Part shown: positions 27,254 through 36,892 of the stretch, one piece after another
Layout: each line of letters begins with the position of its first letter
Position numbering within the stretch: the stretch's first letter is position 1
NCBI GenBank assembly: GCA_017883075.1
Contig: JADGOI010000007.1
Location: forward strand, 1-39,029
From: Acidimicrobiales bacterium
Lineage (GTDB): Bacteria; Actinomycetota; Acidimicrobiia; Acidimicrobiales; RAAP-2
Direction of reading: 5' to 3'
Length of the DNA: 39,029 nucleotides
Program-made: the position numbers and the translations under genes
The notes under the pieces: generated by a model
Database searches by the model: none
Seen by the model: the letters and a program-made list of their open reading frames with translations, nothing else
What the model was told of the DNA's origin: nothing

Positions 27254-28465
27254 TCAGGCAGCCCCGATTTCATGATCAGCCGAATCGCCCGTCAGGCCAT
27301 CCCCGTTGACGAGGACCCGGGGGACCCGGGGGCCGATGCCACATATCACCTCGTAGTTGATGGTGCCGAGCCGGTCGGCCCACTCGGTGGCGGTGATCTC
27401 TTCTCGTCCCTGCCGCCCGATGAGGACAACCTCGTCGCCCACCGTGACGGGGGGAACGCCGGCCTGTCCGCAGTCAACCAGGATGTGGTCCATCGTCACC
27501 ACTCCGGCAAGCGGGCGCCTGACCCCCCCGATGAGCACCTCAACACCGGTGTCGAACAGACGGCGGGGCATGCCGTCCGCATAACCGATGGGAACAGTGG
27601 CGACGATCGAGCGCTCGGCCAAGGGACGGCGGCGCCCGTAGGACGGCCGCTCCCCCTTGTCGAGCCAGCGGACAAACGACACCTCGGCCCGCAATGACAT
27701 CACCGGTTCGACCCGCCCTCCTCCGGTGGCCTGCGACAGCTGGGTGGCCAGTTCGGGGGTGGGACACAGCCCGTAGAGGGCGATGCCACACCTGACCATG
27801 TCCAGGCGAGCTGCCGGGAAGGCAATGGAGCCGGCCGAGTTGGCCACGTGGATGAGAGGAGGCCGGAGAGCGGCGGTGGTCAGATCGTCGAGAACCAGCC
27901 CGAATCGATCGAGTTGGGTGCGGGTGAACTCGATGTCGGCCGGGCCACTCCCGTCGGCCACCGCCAAATGGGTCCACAGGGCCCCGAGTCGGAGCCGGGG
28001 ATCGGCGGCAATGGCGGTGGCCAAACTCACCGCCTCGGCCGGGTCGGCCCCCACCCGGTGCATGCCGGTATCCACCTTGAGGTGGACGTCGACCGGGGAC
28101 ACGTCTTCGGCGGCCACCACCCGCTTCAAGGCCTGAACTCCGGCATGGGTGTAGACCGTCGGCACCAATCGGCGAGCCACCGCTTCCTCCATGGCGTCAA
28201 CCGGAGGCTCGGACAGGAGCAGAATCGGGACGTCGATCCCGACCTCTCGAAGGAGCGCTCCTTCCTCCACCAGAGCCACCGCCAGCCACTCCGCCCCCCC
28301 GGCCAGTGCAGCCCTGGCCATGGGGACGGCACCGTGCCCGTACCCATCGGCCTTGACCACGGCACAGAGCGCGGAGGAACCCACCATGCCCTTGAGAATC
28401 TCCGCATTGCGCCGGGCGGCATCCACGTCGATCTCGGCCCACACCGGTCGCAGGCGGTCAACCAT
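27254..28465 (-). CDS. alr: Alanine racemase
   Basis: This 403-residue PLP enzyme makes D-alanine for peptidoglycan. The PLP lysine is K38 in AVVKADGYGHG; the catalytic Tyr is in GERPSYGRR, and GYADGMPR and the C-terminal VTMDHILVDC are standard. Both the TIM-barrel and the C-terminal beta domain are complete. ATG 28465 with a GGAG site is favoured over an upstream ATG (28486), and overlaps the end of nnrD by eight bases, as expected for coupled translation. Confidence 0.96.
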   Translation of the reverse strand: MVDRLRPVWAEIDVDAARRNAEILKGMVGSSALCAVVKADGYGHGAVPMARAALAGGAEWLAVALVEEGALLREVGIDVPILLLSEPPVDAMEEAVARRLVPTVYTHAGVQALKRVVAAEDVSPVDVHLKVDTGMHRVGADPAEAVSLATAIAADPRLRLGALWTHLAVADGSGPADIEFTRTQLDRFGLVLDDLTTAALRPPLIHVANSAGSIAFPAARLDMVRCGIALYGLCPTPELATQLSQATGGGRVEPVMSLRAEVSFVRWLDKGERPSYGRRRPLAERSIVATVPIGYADGMPRRLFDTGVEVLIGGVRRPLAGVVTMDHILVDCGQAGVPPVTVGDEVVLIGRQGREEITATEWADRLGTINYEVICGIGPRVPRVLVNGDGLTGDSADHEIGAA

Positions 28466-29861
28466 CGAGGCTCCACGGAGTCTCATCGGAATCACTGAGG
28501 TCAGAGAGGACCGAGGACACCAGGACGGGAAGGTCACCAGCCATCAGCCCCTGCCCCGGGCCCCGATCTGCCGCCCGACCGTGAACGTGGGCGGCCAGGG
28601 CGGCCGCCTCGAGGGGTGCCATCCCACGAGCCAACATGGCGGCGATGATGCCCGACAGCACGTCACCGGTGCCGGCGGTGGCCAATCGGGGCGACCCTGC
28701 CATCGCCACCAGGCAGCGGCCCGACGGATCGGCCGCCGCGGTGGTGGGCCCCTTTACCAGAACCACCGCTCCCGACACCCCGGACAGCCGCCGTGCCGCT
28801 TCGATGCGGTCGGTTCCCGCCGGCTTGCCCATCAACCGTTCGTACTCACCGTCATGTGGTGTCAGTACCACTGGCGCCTTGTGGACGAGGAGCCGAGTGC
28901 CATCCAGGCAGCCAAGTGCGAACAACCCGTCCGCGTCCACCACCACCGGAATGTCCGAGGAGCCCACCAGCCGTCGCACCTCTTCCACCGTCGATGGGTC
29001 GCGCCCGAGCCCCGGGCCGACCACCATGGCCGAGCACCGGCGGGACACGTCCAGCGCCACATCGGACCAACCCCGGCCCGGTAGCGGCACACTCACGCTT
29101 TCGGATGGGCTCGCGTCGGCCACATCCTCCCCGGGCACACCGAGCCGAATCATCCCCGCCCCGGTCCGGAAGGCCGCCCGGGCGCACATCCCGGCGGCAC
29201 CGGTCATCCCGGGAGAACCAGCCACCACCAGTACCGCAGAGTTCCACTTGTGATCGTTTCGGCCACGAGACGGAAGGAGTGCTGCCACGTCCCGGTCCTC
29301 CATCACACTGATTCGGGGGTGACCGACCGGGATGCCTATGTCGGCCACAGTGACCCGGCCGGCCAGACCGACCCCCTCGCCCTGCAGCAGACCCGGCTTG
29401 AGCGCCACGAAGGTCACCGTCCGATCGGCCCGGAGCGGGCGACCGGAACCTTCACCCGTGTCGCCACTCACCCCCGACGGGATGTCGACCGCCAACACCG
29501 GGGTCCCGGGGCGGACGACAGGCGCCCGGTACTCGCCACGGAACCCCGTTCCGTACGCGGCGTCGATCACCAGATCGAAGTCCGAGCCGAGGTCCGAGCC
29601 GTCGCCCACGCTCCCGGCCTCGACCACCGTGACCCGGGCGCCACGATGTCGGAGCTTTCCGGCCGCGATCCGACCGTCCGCACCGTTGTTCCCCTTGCCC
29701 GCCACCACCAGGACGCGGCGTCCGTACGCCCCACCCATCATCTCGAGGGCCACCAGAGCCACCGCGTGGCCGGCCCGCTCGACCAGCGCGTCCAGTGGCG
29801 TCGACGCCTGGGCCTCGGCATCGACGGCCTGCATCTCAGAGACGGTGAGGACCGGTTGCAC
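28458..29861 (-). CDS. nnrD: Bifunctional NAD(P)HX epimerase/dehydratase
   Basis: This 467-residue fusion repairs hydrated NADH and NADPH. The N-terminal YjeF epimerase domain (about 1-205) has VVAGKGNNGADGRIAA, VIDAAYGTGFRG and VDIPSGVSGDTG. The C-terminal ADP/ATP-dependent dehydratase domain (about 215-455) has VLTPHDGEYERL, LVKGPTT and the phosphate-binding ATAGTGDVLSGIIAAMLARG. It sits between acpS (nine-base gap) and alr (overlap), the usual actinobacterial order. Confidence 0.95.
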   Translation of the reverse strand: MQPVLTVSEMQAVDAEAQASTPLDALVERAGHAVALVALEMMGGAYGRRVLVVAGKGNNGADGRIAAGKLRHRGARVTVVEAGSVGDGSDLGSDFDLVIDAAYGTGFRGEYRAPVVRPGTPVLAVDIPSGVSGDTGEGSGRPLRADRTVTFVALKPGLLQGEGVGLAGRVTVADIGIPVGHPRISVMEDRDVAALLPSRGRNDHKWNSAVLVVAGSPGMTGAAGMCARAAFRTGAGMIRLGVPGEDVADASPSESVSVPLPGRGWSDVALDVSRRCSAMVVGPGLGRDPSTVEEVRRLVGSSDIPVVVDADGLFALGCLDGTRLLVHKAPVVLTPHDGEYERLMGKPAGTDRIEAARRLSGVSGAVVLVKGPTTAAADPSGRCLVAMAGSPRLATAGTGDVLSGIIAAMLARGMAPLEAAALAAHVHGRAADRGPGQGLMAGDLPVLVSSVLSDLSDSDETPWSLDG

Positions 29862-29870
29862 AGCTCGACG

Positions 29871-30317
29871 CTACGACGCAGCCCCGGCCCGTGCCGATCC
29901 ACGGGCCGGAGCCACATACTCGGCCACCACGAACGCCATGGCCATCTGATCGGTATGGGTCAGCGAGAGGTGCCAATCGGTGACCTCGGATCGCCGCGCC
30001 AGGTCGTCGGCAGCATGGTGAAGCAGGAGGGTGGGGGCACCCAGGCCGATCCGGACCACTTCCACGTCGGTGAATCGGAAGGCCCCGAGCCCGACGCCGA
30101 GTGCCTTCATGGTGGCCTCCTTGGCGGCGAACCGGGTGGCCATCCGCGGAATCGGGTCGGTGGCCCTGGTGGCATAGGCCAATTCCGACCCGGTGAACAG
30201 CCGTTCGGCCATGGAGGGCCGTCGAGCCAACAGCTCTCGCATGCGGGTGACTTCCACCGCATCCACCCCGATGCCGACCAGCCTGCATCCGCCGAACGTC
30301 CCGGTGCCCGTATCCAT
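29871..30317 (-). CDS. acpS: Holo-[acyl-carrier-protein] synthase
   Basis: This 148-residue phosphopantetheinyl transferase activates acyl carrier proteins for fatty acid synthesis. It has LVGIGVDAVEVTRM with the metal ligand D19, RMATRFAAKEATMKALG with E67, and the C-terminal LSLTHTDQMAMAFVV. It is about 20 residues longer than E. coli AcpS because of a short N-terminal lead and a C-terminal Ala/Arg-rich tail. ATG 30317 lies 16 bases after the glmS stop and is the only good start before the conserved core. Confidence 0.93.
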   Translation of the reverse strand: MDTGTGTFGGCRLVGIGVDAVEVTRMRELLARRPSMAERLFTGSELAYATRATDPIPRMATRFAAKEATMKALGVGLGAFRFTDVEVVRIGLGAPTLLLHHAADDLARRSEVTDWHLSLTHTDQMAMAFVVAEYVAPARGSARAGAAS

Positions 30318-30333
30318 TACCTGACAGATGCCT

Positions 30334-32190
30334 TCACTCGACGGTGACCACCTTGGCCAGGTTGCGGGGACGATCGACGTCGAAACCGTGCAGCCGGGCC
30401 ATCGAGTAGGCGAACAGTTGCAGCGGTACCACGTCGACGATGGGGGTGAACAACTGGTGGGTCTCCGGGACCCACAGGACGGCATCCGCTTGCCGCTCCG
30501 TCTCTTCGTCGCCGTCGTTGGCCACCAGTACCACGGTGGCGCCCCGACTCTTCACCTCCGCCACGTTGGCCATCATCTTCTCCCACAGGCGGGTGCGGGT
30601 GGCGACCCCGATCACCACTGTTCCCGGTTCCACCACCGCGATGGGACCGTGCTTCAGCTCACCGGCGGGAAACCCCTCGGCCCACAGGTACGAGAGCTCC
30701 TTCAGTTTGAGCGCGCCTTCCAGCGCCACCGGATAGCCGACATGGCGCCCGAGGAAGATGAATGACGGCGAGTCCCGATACGCGGTGGCGACCACCTCGA
30801 CGTCGGCCGCCCTCCCCACTGCGGTCTCCACCTTGCCGGGCAACGCACCCATGGCGTCGAGGAACTCCCGAACTTCGTGGGGATAGAGCGTCCCCCGAGT
30901 CTGAGCCAGGTAGAGAGCCAGGATCTCCAGGGCGGTGATCTGGGCGAGGTGGGTCTTGGTCGACGCCACCCCTATCTCCGGCCCCGCCCGGGTGTAGAGC
31001 ACCGCGTCGGCTTCGCGGGTCATGGACGAATCCACCACGTTGGAGATGACCAGCACCTTGGCATTCCATCTCCGGGCTTCCCGCAGGGCCTGCAAGGTGT
31101 CGACGGTCTCGCCGGATTGGCTCACCCCGATCACCAGCGTCCGGGAGTCGAGGACCGGATCGCGATAGCGGAACTCGCTGGAGATGTCGATTTCGACCGG
31201 CAGCCTCGCCCAATGCTCGATGGCGTACTTGGCCATGAGCCCGGCGTGGTAGCTACTCCCGCAGGCCACGATGAACACCTTGTCGATGGAGCGGAGTTCA
31301 TCGTCGGAGATGCGGACCTCGTCGAGCGCCAGGGTGCCGTCGGGGAGCAACCGGTCGAGCAGTGTGTTGGCCACCGCCATCGGTTGCTCGTGCATCTCCT
31401 TGCTCATGTAGTCGGGGTAACCGTCCTTACGGGCGGCATCGAGGTCGTAGTCCACCGTGCGCAGGGGTGGGATGACCTCGGTACCATCGAGGGTGGTCAC
31501 CCTGATCGATCCCGGACGCAGCTCGGCGATCTGATCGTCCTCGAGGAGCAGGAACGAGCGGGTACGCCCGAGCAGGGCGGGGATATCCGAGGCCAGCATT
31601 GCCTCTGTCTCGGTGAGTCCCATGACCAACGGGGATACCCGGCGGGCCGCAACGATCAGGTCGGGCTCACCGGAGTGGATCACCGCGATGGCGAAGTAGC
31701 CGCGGACCCGTCGGAGGGTCTCTCGTACCGCACCGACCAAACCAGCCTCGGGGTGGGTTCCAAGTTCGGATTCGATCAGATGGGCCAGGACCTCGGTGTC
31801 GGTGTCCGACTCCAAGTGGTGGCCGGCCAAGACCAACTCGTCGCTGAGCTCAAGGTGATTCTCGATGATCCCGTTGTGGACCAGGGCCAGCTGGCCGGTG
31901 CAGTCGACGTGGGGGTGGGCATTGGCTTCGGACGGGCGACCATGGGTGGCCCACCGGGTGTGACCGATACCTGTGGACGAGCCCGGCGGGGCATCCTCGG
32001 TCCGCTTGACCAAGTCCTCGAGCGACCGGGTGCCGTTGGCGGCCCGGGCCCGCCACAGCGGACCACCGTCGGTGGCCGGGAGAACCGCCAGTCCGGCGGA
32101 GTCGTACCCCCGGTACTCGAGTCGGGCAAGGCCCTCGAGAAGAACGTCAAGCGTCTCTTCGCCTCCGGTGATCCCGATGATGCCGCACAT
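30334..32190 (-). CDS. glmS: Glucosamine-fructose-6-phosphate aminotransferase
   Basis: This 618-residue enzyme makes glucosamine-6-phosphate from fructose-6-phosphate and glutamine, the first step to UDP-GlcNAc. The N-terminal class II amidotransferase domain starts MCGIIGITGG with nucleophile C2, and has GHTRWATHGRPSEANAHPH. Two SIS domains follow (ACGSSYHAGLMAKY; GVSQSGETVDTL; LGRHVGYPVALEGALKLKEL). It ends with the invariant RPRNLAKVVTVE. It follows glmM by 11 bases, leaving no room for a glmS ribozyme. Confidence 0.98.
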   Translation of the reverse strand: MCGIIGITGGEETLDVLLEGLARLEYRGYDSAGLAVLPATDGGPLWRARAANGTRSLEDLVKRTEDAPPGSSTGIGHTRWATHGRPSEANAHPHVDCTGQLALVHNGIIENHLELSDELVLAGHHLESDTDTEVLAHLIESELGTHPEAGLVGAVRETLRRVRGYFAIAVIHSGEPDLIVAARRVSPLVMGLTETEAMLASDIPALLGRTRSFLLLEDDQIAELRPGSIRVTTLDGTEVIPPLRTVDYDLDAARKDGYPDYMSKEMHEQPMAVANTLLDRLLPDGTLALDEVRISDDELRSIDKVFIVACGSSYHAGLMAKYAIEHWARLPVEIDISSEFRYRDPVLDSRTLVIGVSQSGETVDTLQALREARRWNAKVLVISNVVDSSMTREADAVLYTRAGPEIGVASTKTHLAQITALEILALYLAQTRGTLYPHEVREFLDAMGALPGKVETAVGRAADVEVVATAYRDSPSFIFLGRHVGYPVALEGALKLKELSYLWAEGFPAGELKHGPIAVVEPGTVVIGVATRTRLWEKMMANVAEVKSRGATVVLVANDGDEETERQADAVLWVPETHQLFTPIVDVVPLQLFAYSMARLHGFDVDRPRNLAKVVTVE

Positions 32191-32201
32191 TGGGGTCGAG
32201 G

Positions 32202-33578
32202 CTAGTTGCCCGACTGGCTCAGGGATGCCGCCGCGTGCAACTCGTGCCTGACCAGTGTGCTCAACCGCTGCGCCACCTCCTCGGCCACTCCGTCGCCCGG
32301 CGCCTCCACCATGACCCGCACCAAGCTCTCCGTCCCACTGGGCCGCAACAGGACCCGCCCCTGCTCACCCAGTCGCGTCTCCTCTTCGGCCACGGCCGAC
32401 CACACCGCATCAGCCGCCGCCAACAGACCGGGGTCGGGAACCTGGACATTCACCAGAACCTGGGGAACCCGGGTCACCAAGCCGTCGAGCAGTTCGGCCA
32501 GTGGCTTCTTCGACCTCGCCATCAGGTCGGCCAGGATCAGCCCGGTGAGGAGCCCGTCCCCGGTGGTGGCCATCCGCCGGAAGATGATGTGCCCGGACTG
32601 CTCGCCCCCCAGTGCCAACCCATCGGCATCGAGGGCGGCCAGGACGTGGCGGTCGCCCACCGGGGTCTCCTTCACCGTGATCCCCCGGTGCTCCATGGCC
32701 AGCTTGAACCCCAGGTTGGTCATGACGGTCACCACCACCGTATTGCCGGCCAACTGGCCGCGTTCAGCCAGATCGACGGTGAACAGGGCAAGCAGTTCGT
32801 CACCACCGATGGTCGCCCCGGTGGCGTCGACCGCCAACAGTCTGTCGGCGTCCCCGTCGAGGGCAAGCCCCAGATCGGCTCCGTGTTCGACCACTGCGGC
32901 AGCCAACGTGTCGGTGTGGGTGGATCCGCAGCCGGAATTGATATTGGACCCGTCCGGCTCGCACCCGATGGCGACCACTTCGGCTCCCACCTCTTCGTAC
33001 AGGCGGGCGGCGATCTCCGCCGCGGCCCCGTTGGCCCCATCGACCACCAGCCGCAGGCCGTCCAGACGACGACCCTCGAGCAGTAAGACCAGGTGGGCGA
33101 GGTAGGCATCGGCGGCGCCCGGCTCGCTCACCACCCGGCCGACACCAAAGCCCTCGGGACTGCGGGGCCCCCGGACACCGGGGTCGAGGACCTGATCCAA
33201 CTCCTCTTCGATGGCCGTTTCTGTCTCCACCGACAGCTTGGTCCCACCTCGGGCGAACAGCTTGATGCCATTGTCGGCGAAGGGGTTGTGCGATGCCGAG
33301 ATCACCGCCCCGGGGATGTCCCGATCGGCGGACAACCAGGCAATGGCCGGGGTGGGAAGAATCCCTACGTCAATGACGTCCGCCCCCTCCCCGGCAAGAC
33401 CGGCGGAGAGCGCGGCCTGGAGCATGGGGCCCGAACGGCGGGTATCCCTGCCGACCACAAAGGAGGTCGCCAATAGTTTCCGCGCCGTGGCCCGCCCGAT
33501 GGCCAGCACAAGTTCCGGCGAGAGCTCGGCGTTGGCAACTCCCCGAACACCATCAGTGCCGAACCGTGCGCGCCCCAT
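32202..33578 (-). CDS. glmM: Phosphoglucosamine mutase
   Basis: This 458-residue enzyme converts glucosamine-6-phosphate to the 1-phosphate, the step after GlmS. It begins with RFGTDGVRGVAN and has the phosphoserine loop ISASHNPFADNGIKLF (S96), the metal loop ALDGDADRLLAVD, the sugar-binding GGEQSGHI and the phosphate-binding RPSGTESLVRVM. It is four bases downstream of rpsI and 11 upstream of glmS, so sugar-nucleotide supply and ribosomal protein expression share a transcript. Confidence 0.98.
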   Translation of the reverse strand: MGRARFGTDGVRGVANAELSPELVLAIGRATARKLLATSFVVGRDTRRSGPMLQAALSAGLAGEGADVIDVGILPTPAIAWLSADRDIPGAVISASHNPFADNGIKLFARGGTKLSVETETAIEEELDQVLDPGVRGPRSPEGFGVGRVVSEPGAADAYLAHLVLLLEGRRLDGLRLVVDGANGAAAEIAARLYEEVGAEVVAIGCEPDGSNINSGCGSTHTDTLAAAVVEHGADLGLALDGDADRLLAVDATGATIGGDELLALFTVDLAERGQLAGNTVVVTVMTNLGFKLAMEHRGITVKETPVGDRHVLAALDADGLALGGEQSGHIIFRRMATTGDGLLTGLILADLMARSKKPLAELLDGLVTRVPQVLVNVQVPDPGLLAAADAVWSAVAEEETRLGEQGRVLLRPSGTESLVRVMVEAPGDGVAEEVAQRLSTLVRHELHAAASLSQSGN

Positions 33579-33582
33579 CGGA

Positions 33583-33981
33583 CTACCGCTTGGAGTACTG
33601 AGGAGCCTTGCGGGCCTTCTTCAGGCCGTACTTCTTCGATTCCTTCTCGCGGGAGTCACGGGTAAGGAAGCCGGCCTTCTTCAACGCTCCCCGGAGCTCG
33701 GGGTCCATATGGATCAGTGCCCGGGCGATCCCCATACGGAAGGCACCTGCCTGACCGGATACGCCACCGCCATCGATGGTGACGTCGATGTTCCACGACT
33801 CAGCCGTCTCGGTCAGCCGCAGCGGCTCGGTCACCAACATGCGGTGGGTGGCCGACGTGAAGTATTCCTCGAACTTGAGCTTATTGACGGTGATGGTGCC
33901 CTGGCCCGGGCGGAAGCGCACGCGCGCCACCGCTCGCTTGCGTCGTCCGGTGGTCTGGCAGAGTGGGGCGGCGTTGGCCAC
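33583..33981 (-). CDS. rpsI: 30S ribosomal protein S9
   Basis: The 132-residue protein has [43 protein letters not shown] and the invariant basic C-terminus RKAPQYSKR, whose final Arg reaches the P-site tRNA. It lies 49 bases downstream of rplM, its standard partner. Confidence 0.98.
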   Translation of the reverse strand: MANAAPLCQTTGRRKRAVARVRFRPGQGTITVNKLKFEEYFTSATHRMLVTEPLRLTETAESWNIDVTIDGGGVSGQAGAFRMGIARALIHMDPELRGALKKAGFLTRDSREKESKKYGLKKARKAPQYSKR

Positions 33982-34030
33982 GAAATGCTCCTAGTCGTCG
34001 ATTCGTTCTATCGGCCTGAGAAGTTGGCGA

Positions 34031-34498
34031 TCACGCGCCGCCCCGGACGGACACCGTTCGGCGTGCACCCGGAAACTCCAAAGGCTCGGGGGACTGTGCT
34101 GCATGCGGATGCTCGGGGCCGTTGTAGACCTTGAGCTTGTCGATCATCTGACGGCCCAGGCGGTTCCTCGGGAGCATGCCCCGAATCGCATTCCGGACCA
34201 CTTCGTCGGCACGCTCCACCATCAGGTCGGCATAGGCGGTCGACCGAAGGCCACCCGGGTAGCCACTGTGGCGGTAGGCCAACTTGGTTTCGGCCTTGCC
34301 GGCCGTCAACACCACCTTGTCGGCGTTGATCACGATCACGTGATCACCGGTGTCCACGTGGGGAGCAAAGATCGGCTTGTGCTTACCCCGGAGGATGGAT
34401 GCCACCTCGGTGGACAACCGGCCGAGTACGAGGCCTTCGGCGTCCACCACATGCCAGGCATGGGTGATGTCACTGGGCTTGGGAGAGAACGTGCGCAC
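34031..34498 (-). CDS. rplM: 50S ribosomal protein L13
   Basis: The 155-residue protein begins MRTFSPKPSDITHAWHVVDAEGLVLGRLSTEVA and includes GDHVIVINADKVVLTAGKAE and GMLPRNRLGRQMIDKLKVYNGPEHPH. GTG 34498 is preferred because of family N-terminal agreement and an AAGGA ribosome site at about seven bases. A 147-base leader separates it from truA and holds a promoter and two hairpins. Confidence 0.97.
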   Translation of the reverse strand: MRTFSPKPSDITHAWHVVDAEGLVLGRLSTEVASILRGKHKPIFAPHVDTGDHVIVINADKVVLTAGKAETKLAYRHSGYPGGLRSTAYADLMVERADEVVRNAIRGMLPRNRLGRQMIDKLKVYNGPEHPHAAQSPEPLEFPGARRTVSVRGGA

Positions 34499-34553
34499 AA
34501 GAAGTCCTTGGTTCGATGAGGCCGGGCTGAAGGTCCCGCAGGTGCAGGGCCGA

Positions 34554-34593
34554 TCCCACCGAAGACCGGTGGGACTCCTCTGTGTGACCACAG
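34554..34593 (-). promoter_or_regulatory. Two hairpins in the rplM leader
   Basis: TCCCACCG/CGGTGGGA (34554-34561 with 34567-34574, five-base loop) and CTGTG/CACAG (34580-34584 with 34589-34593, four-base loop) stand in series 56-95 bases before the L13 start. No T-tract follows. They may be an L13 autoregulatory leader or an attenuator. Confidence 0.45.
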
Positions 34594-34631
34594 GGAAGGT
34601 GTCGGTGAACGGCCAGGCCCAGCGGGTTACC

Positions 34632-34661
34632 ACGATACGACGAAATCACCCTGGTGAGCAA
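34632..34661 (-). promoter_or_regulatory. Candidate rplM-rpsI promoter
   Basis: On the minus strand TTGCTC (34661-34656) and TATCGT (34637-34632) are 18 bases apart at the truA end. The -10 is identical to that of groESL. It would give a leader of about 125 bases before rplM. Confidence 0.45.
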
Positions 34662-35509
34662 GCCGGGCCTCCGTCGTAACGCACGGCCATCAGAGTGAGC
34701 CCGCCCGGTGGGGCTGGCTGGGAGGCCTGCTGACGATCGGCGGAACGCAGTATCCAGGTGATGTCCGAAGGTCGTTTCTTCCCCCGGCCCACGTCGACAA
34801 AGGTCCCCACCAGGGATCGGACCATCTGGTGGCAGAAGGCATTGGCGTCGATCTCGAAGGCCAGAAGGTGCCCGTCCACCGGGAGCAGTGCCTTTCCCTT
34901 TGAGCCATCCACCAGCGACCAGCGCGCATCGAGTACTCGCCGCACGATCGGGGCGTCGGCGGTTGTGCCGGGAGCTCGCCGACAGAAGGCCCGGAAGTCG
35001 TGCTCGCCCAGAATGGCGTCGGCGGCGGCTGACATGGTGCGCACATCGAGCGGTTCGGTGACGTGCCAGGCCACACGGGCCAGCAGCGGATCGGCGGTCG
35101 GGCCATTGACGACCAGGTACCGATAGCGCCGCCCGGTGGCGGAGCGGCGGGCGCTGAACGAAAGCGGCACCGGCCCCGCCTCCCTGATCACAATGGACGG
35201 GCCCAGCTGTCGGTTACAGGAGCGCATCACCGCGGCCGGGTCGAGTCCCGAAGCCACCGAGGTGGGAAGGTCGAAGTGGACGACCTGATCGAGGGCGTGC
35301 ACACCGGCATCGGTGCGCCCCGCACAGGTTAGGGCGATGTCTACCCGTGTCACCAGGCTGAGGGCCTCACAAAGGGCACCGGCCACGGTCGTCTGCCCGC
35401 TCTGGGCGGCAAACCCCCGGAATCTCGATCCGTCGTATGCAAGGCGAAGACGCCAGCGTACGACCTCAGGGTTGGTTCCCTCGGCGGGGGGAACCACTCC
35501 AGCAGTCAC
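34646..35509 (-). CDS. truA: tRNA pseudouridine synthase A
   Basis: This 287-residue enzyme forms pseudouridine at tRNA positions 38-40. It has [25 protein letters not shown], the catalytic Asp in [11 protein letters not shown] (D67), RYRYLV and [29 protein letters not shown] 35509 overlaps the rplQ stop by GTGA. It closes the alpha operon, the usual actinobacterial arrangement. Confidence 0.96.
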   Translation of the reverse strand: MTAGVVPPAEGTNPEVVRWRLRLAYDGSRFRGFAAQSGQTTVAGALCEALSLVTRVDIALTCAGRTDAGVHALDQVVHFDLPTSVASGLDPAAVMRSCNRQLGPSIVIREAGPVPLSFSARRSATGRRYRYLVVNGPTADPLLARVAWHVTEPLDVRTMSAAADAILGEHDFRAFCRRAPGTTADAPIVRRVLDARWSLVDGSKGKALLPVDGHLLAFEIDANAFCHQMVRSLVGTFVDVGRGKKRPSDITWILRSADRQQASQPAPPGGLTLMAVRYDGGPACSPG

Positions 35510-35859
35510 ACCAATTCGATACGGGCCATCGGGGCATTGTCACCCGCACGGTTGCCCAGCTTCAGGATGCGGGTATACCCACCCGGCCGTTCGACATAGC
35601 GAGGGCCGATCTCCTCGAACAGCTTGTGCGCCATGTCCTTGTCGCGGATGAACCCGACCACATGGCGATGACGAGCGAGACCCCCCTTGGCGGCGGCGGT
35701 GATGACCTTCTCGGCCACCGGACGCAGCGCCTTGGCCTTGGCCTCGGTTGTCACCAGGTACTCAGCCGCTATCAACGAGGCGACCAGGTTTCCCATCATC
35801 GCCTTCTGATGGGCGGAGCTACCGCCGAACCGGCGGCCCTTCTTCGGAGTGCCGAGCAT
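35506..35859 (-). CDS. rplQ: 50S ribosomal protein L17
   Basis: The 117-residue protein has [42 protein letters not shown] and [25 protein letters not shown]. It is five bases downstream of rpoA and overlaps truA. Confidence 0.97.
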   Translation of the reverse strand: MLGTPKKGRRFGGSSAHQKAMMGNLVASLIAAEYLVTTEAKAKALRPVAEKVITAAAKGGLARHRHVVGFIRDKDMAHKLFEEIGPRYVERPGGYTRILKLGNRAGDNAPMARIELV

Positions 35860-35864
35860 GCCGA

Positions 35865-36803
35865 TCAGTCCTTGACCCGCAGGGCGAGGCCCCGCTCATC
35901 GAGCTTCTGGAGCACCTCATCGAGCGACTTCTGTCCGAAGTTGGTGATGTTCAACAAGTCGTCGAGCGTGCGTTCGACCAACTCGCCGATGGTGTTGACC
36001 TGCGCCCGCTTGAGGCAGTTGCGGGGACGCTCGGTGAGATCGAGGTCCTCGATGCGAAGGTCGAGATCAGGCGAACCGGAGCCGACCGCGCCCACTTCCC
36101 CGAGCTCGAGGCCTTGGGGCTCGTCCTCGAGGTCGGCGACCAGGCCGACCAAGGTGCGAAGAGTGTCGCCGGCCGATGCCAACGCCTCCCGAGGGGTCAG
36201 CGACCCGTCGGTTTCGATGTCGAGGACCAAACGGTCGAAGTTGGTGGACTGCTCGACCCGGACCGGCTCGACGGTGAAGGCCACCCGCCGGACCGGCGAG
36301 AAGATGGCATCGATCGGGATGACGCCGATGGTCGAAGAACGCTTGTTCTTGTCAGCTGAGGCGTAACCACGACCGCGCTCCACGGTGAGATCTACTGCAA
36401 GGTGACCCTTGGCATTCAACGAGGCGATGTGCTGGGTCGGGCTGAGCACCTCGACGTCGGAAGACAGCTGGAGATCACCGGCGGTGGCGTCACCGGGCCC
36501 GCGCTTGTCAAGGCGCACGGTGACCGGCTCATCGCTGTGCACCCGGATCAGGATGTCTTTGAGGTTGAGGATGAGGTCGGTGATGTCCTCCTTCACGCCC
36601 GGGAGGGTGGTGAACTCGTGGAGGGCTTCATCGAATCGCACCTGGGTGATGGCGGCGCCCGGAATCGACGACAGCAGCGTGCGGCGCAGCGAATTGCCGA
36701 GCGTATGGCCGAAGCCGGGGTCGAGCGGGCCTACGGCGAACCGTTGGCGATTGTCTTCTTCTTCACCGATCGCTTCGACGGTGGGGCGCTGGATGATGAG
36801 CAT
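35865..36803 (-). CDS. rpoA: RNA polymerase alpha subunit
   Basis: This 312-residue subunit nucleates RNA polymerase assembly. The N-terminal domain has [25 protein letters not shown] and [14 protein letters not shown]; the C-terminal domain (about 240-312), which contacts promoter UP elements and activators, has [24 protein letters not shown] and [20 protein letters not shown] precedes the ATG. An 89-base gap separates it from rpsD. Confidence 0.98.
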   Translation of the reverse strand: MLIIQRPTVEAIGEEEDNRQRFAVGPLDPGFGHTLGNSLRRTLLSSIPGAAITQVRFDEALHEFTTLPGVKEDITDLILNLKDILIRVHSDEPVTVRLDKRGPGDATAGDLQLSSDVEVLSPTQHIASLNAKGHLAVDLTVERGRGYASADKNKRSSTIGVIPIDAIFSPVRRVAFTVEPVRVEQSTNFDRLVLDIETDGSLTPREALASAGDTLRTLVGLVADLEDEPQGLELGEVGAVGSGSPDLDLRIEDLDLTERPRNCLKRAQVNTIGELVERTLDDLLNITNFGQKSLDEVLQKLDERGLALRVKD

Positions 36804-36892
36804 GCAGATCGTGGCTCCTCGGCTGTGGTGCGCAGGGTTGGTGTTGGTTCGGATGAGGCGGTTACTGCGGTAATGCGAATGTCCGGATGGAA

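Noticed and set aside
32191-32201. glmS ribozyme
   Set aside because: Only 11 bases separate glmM and glmS, far too short for the ribozyme.
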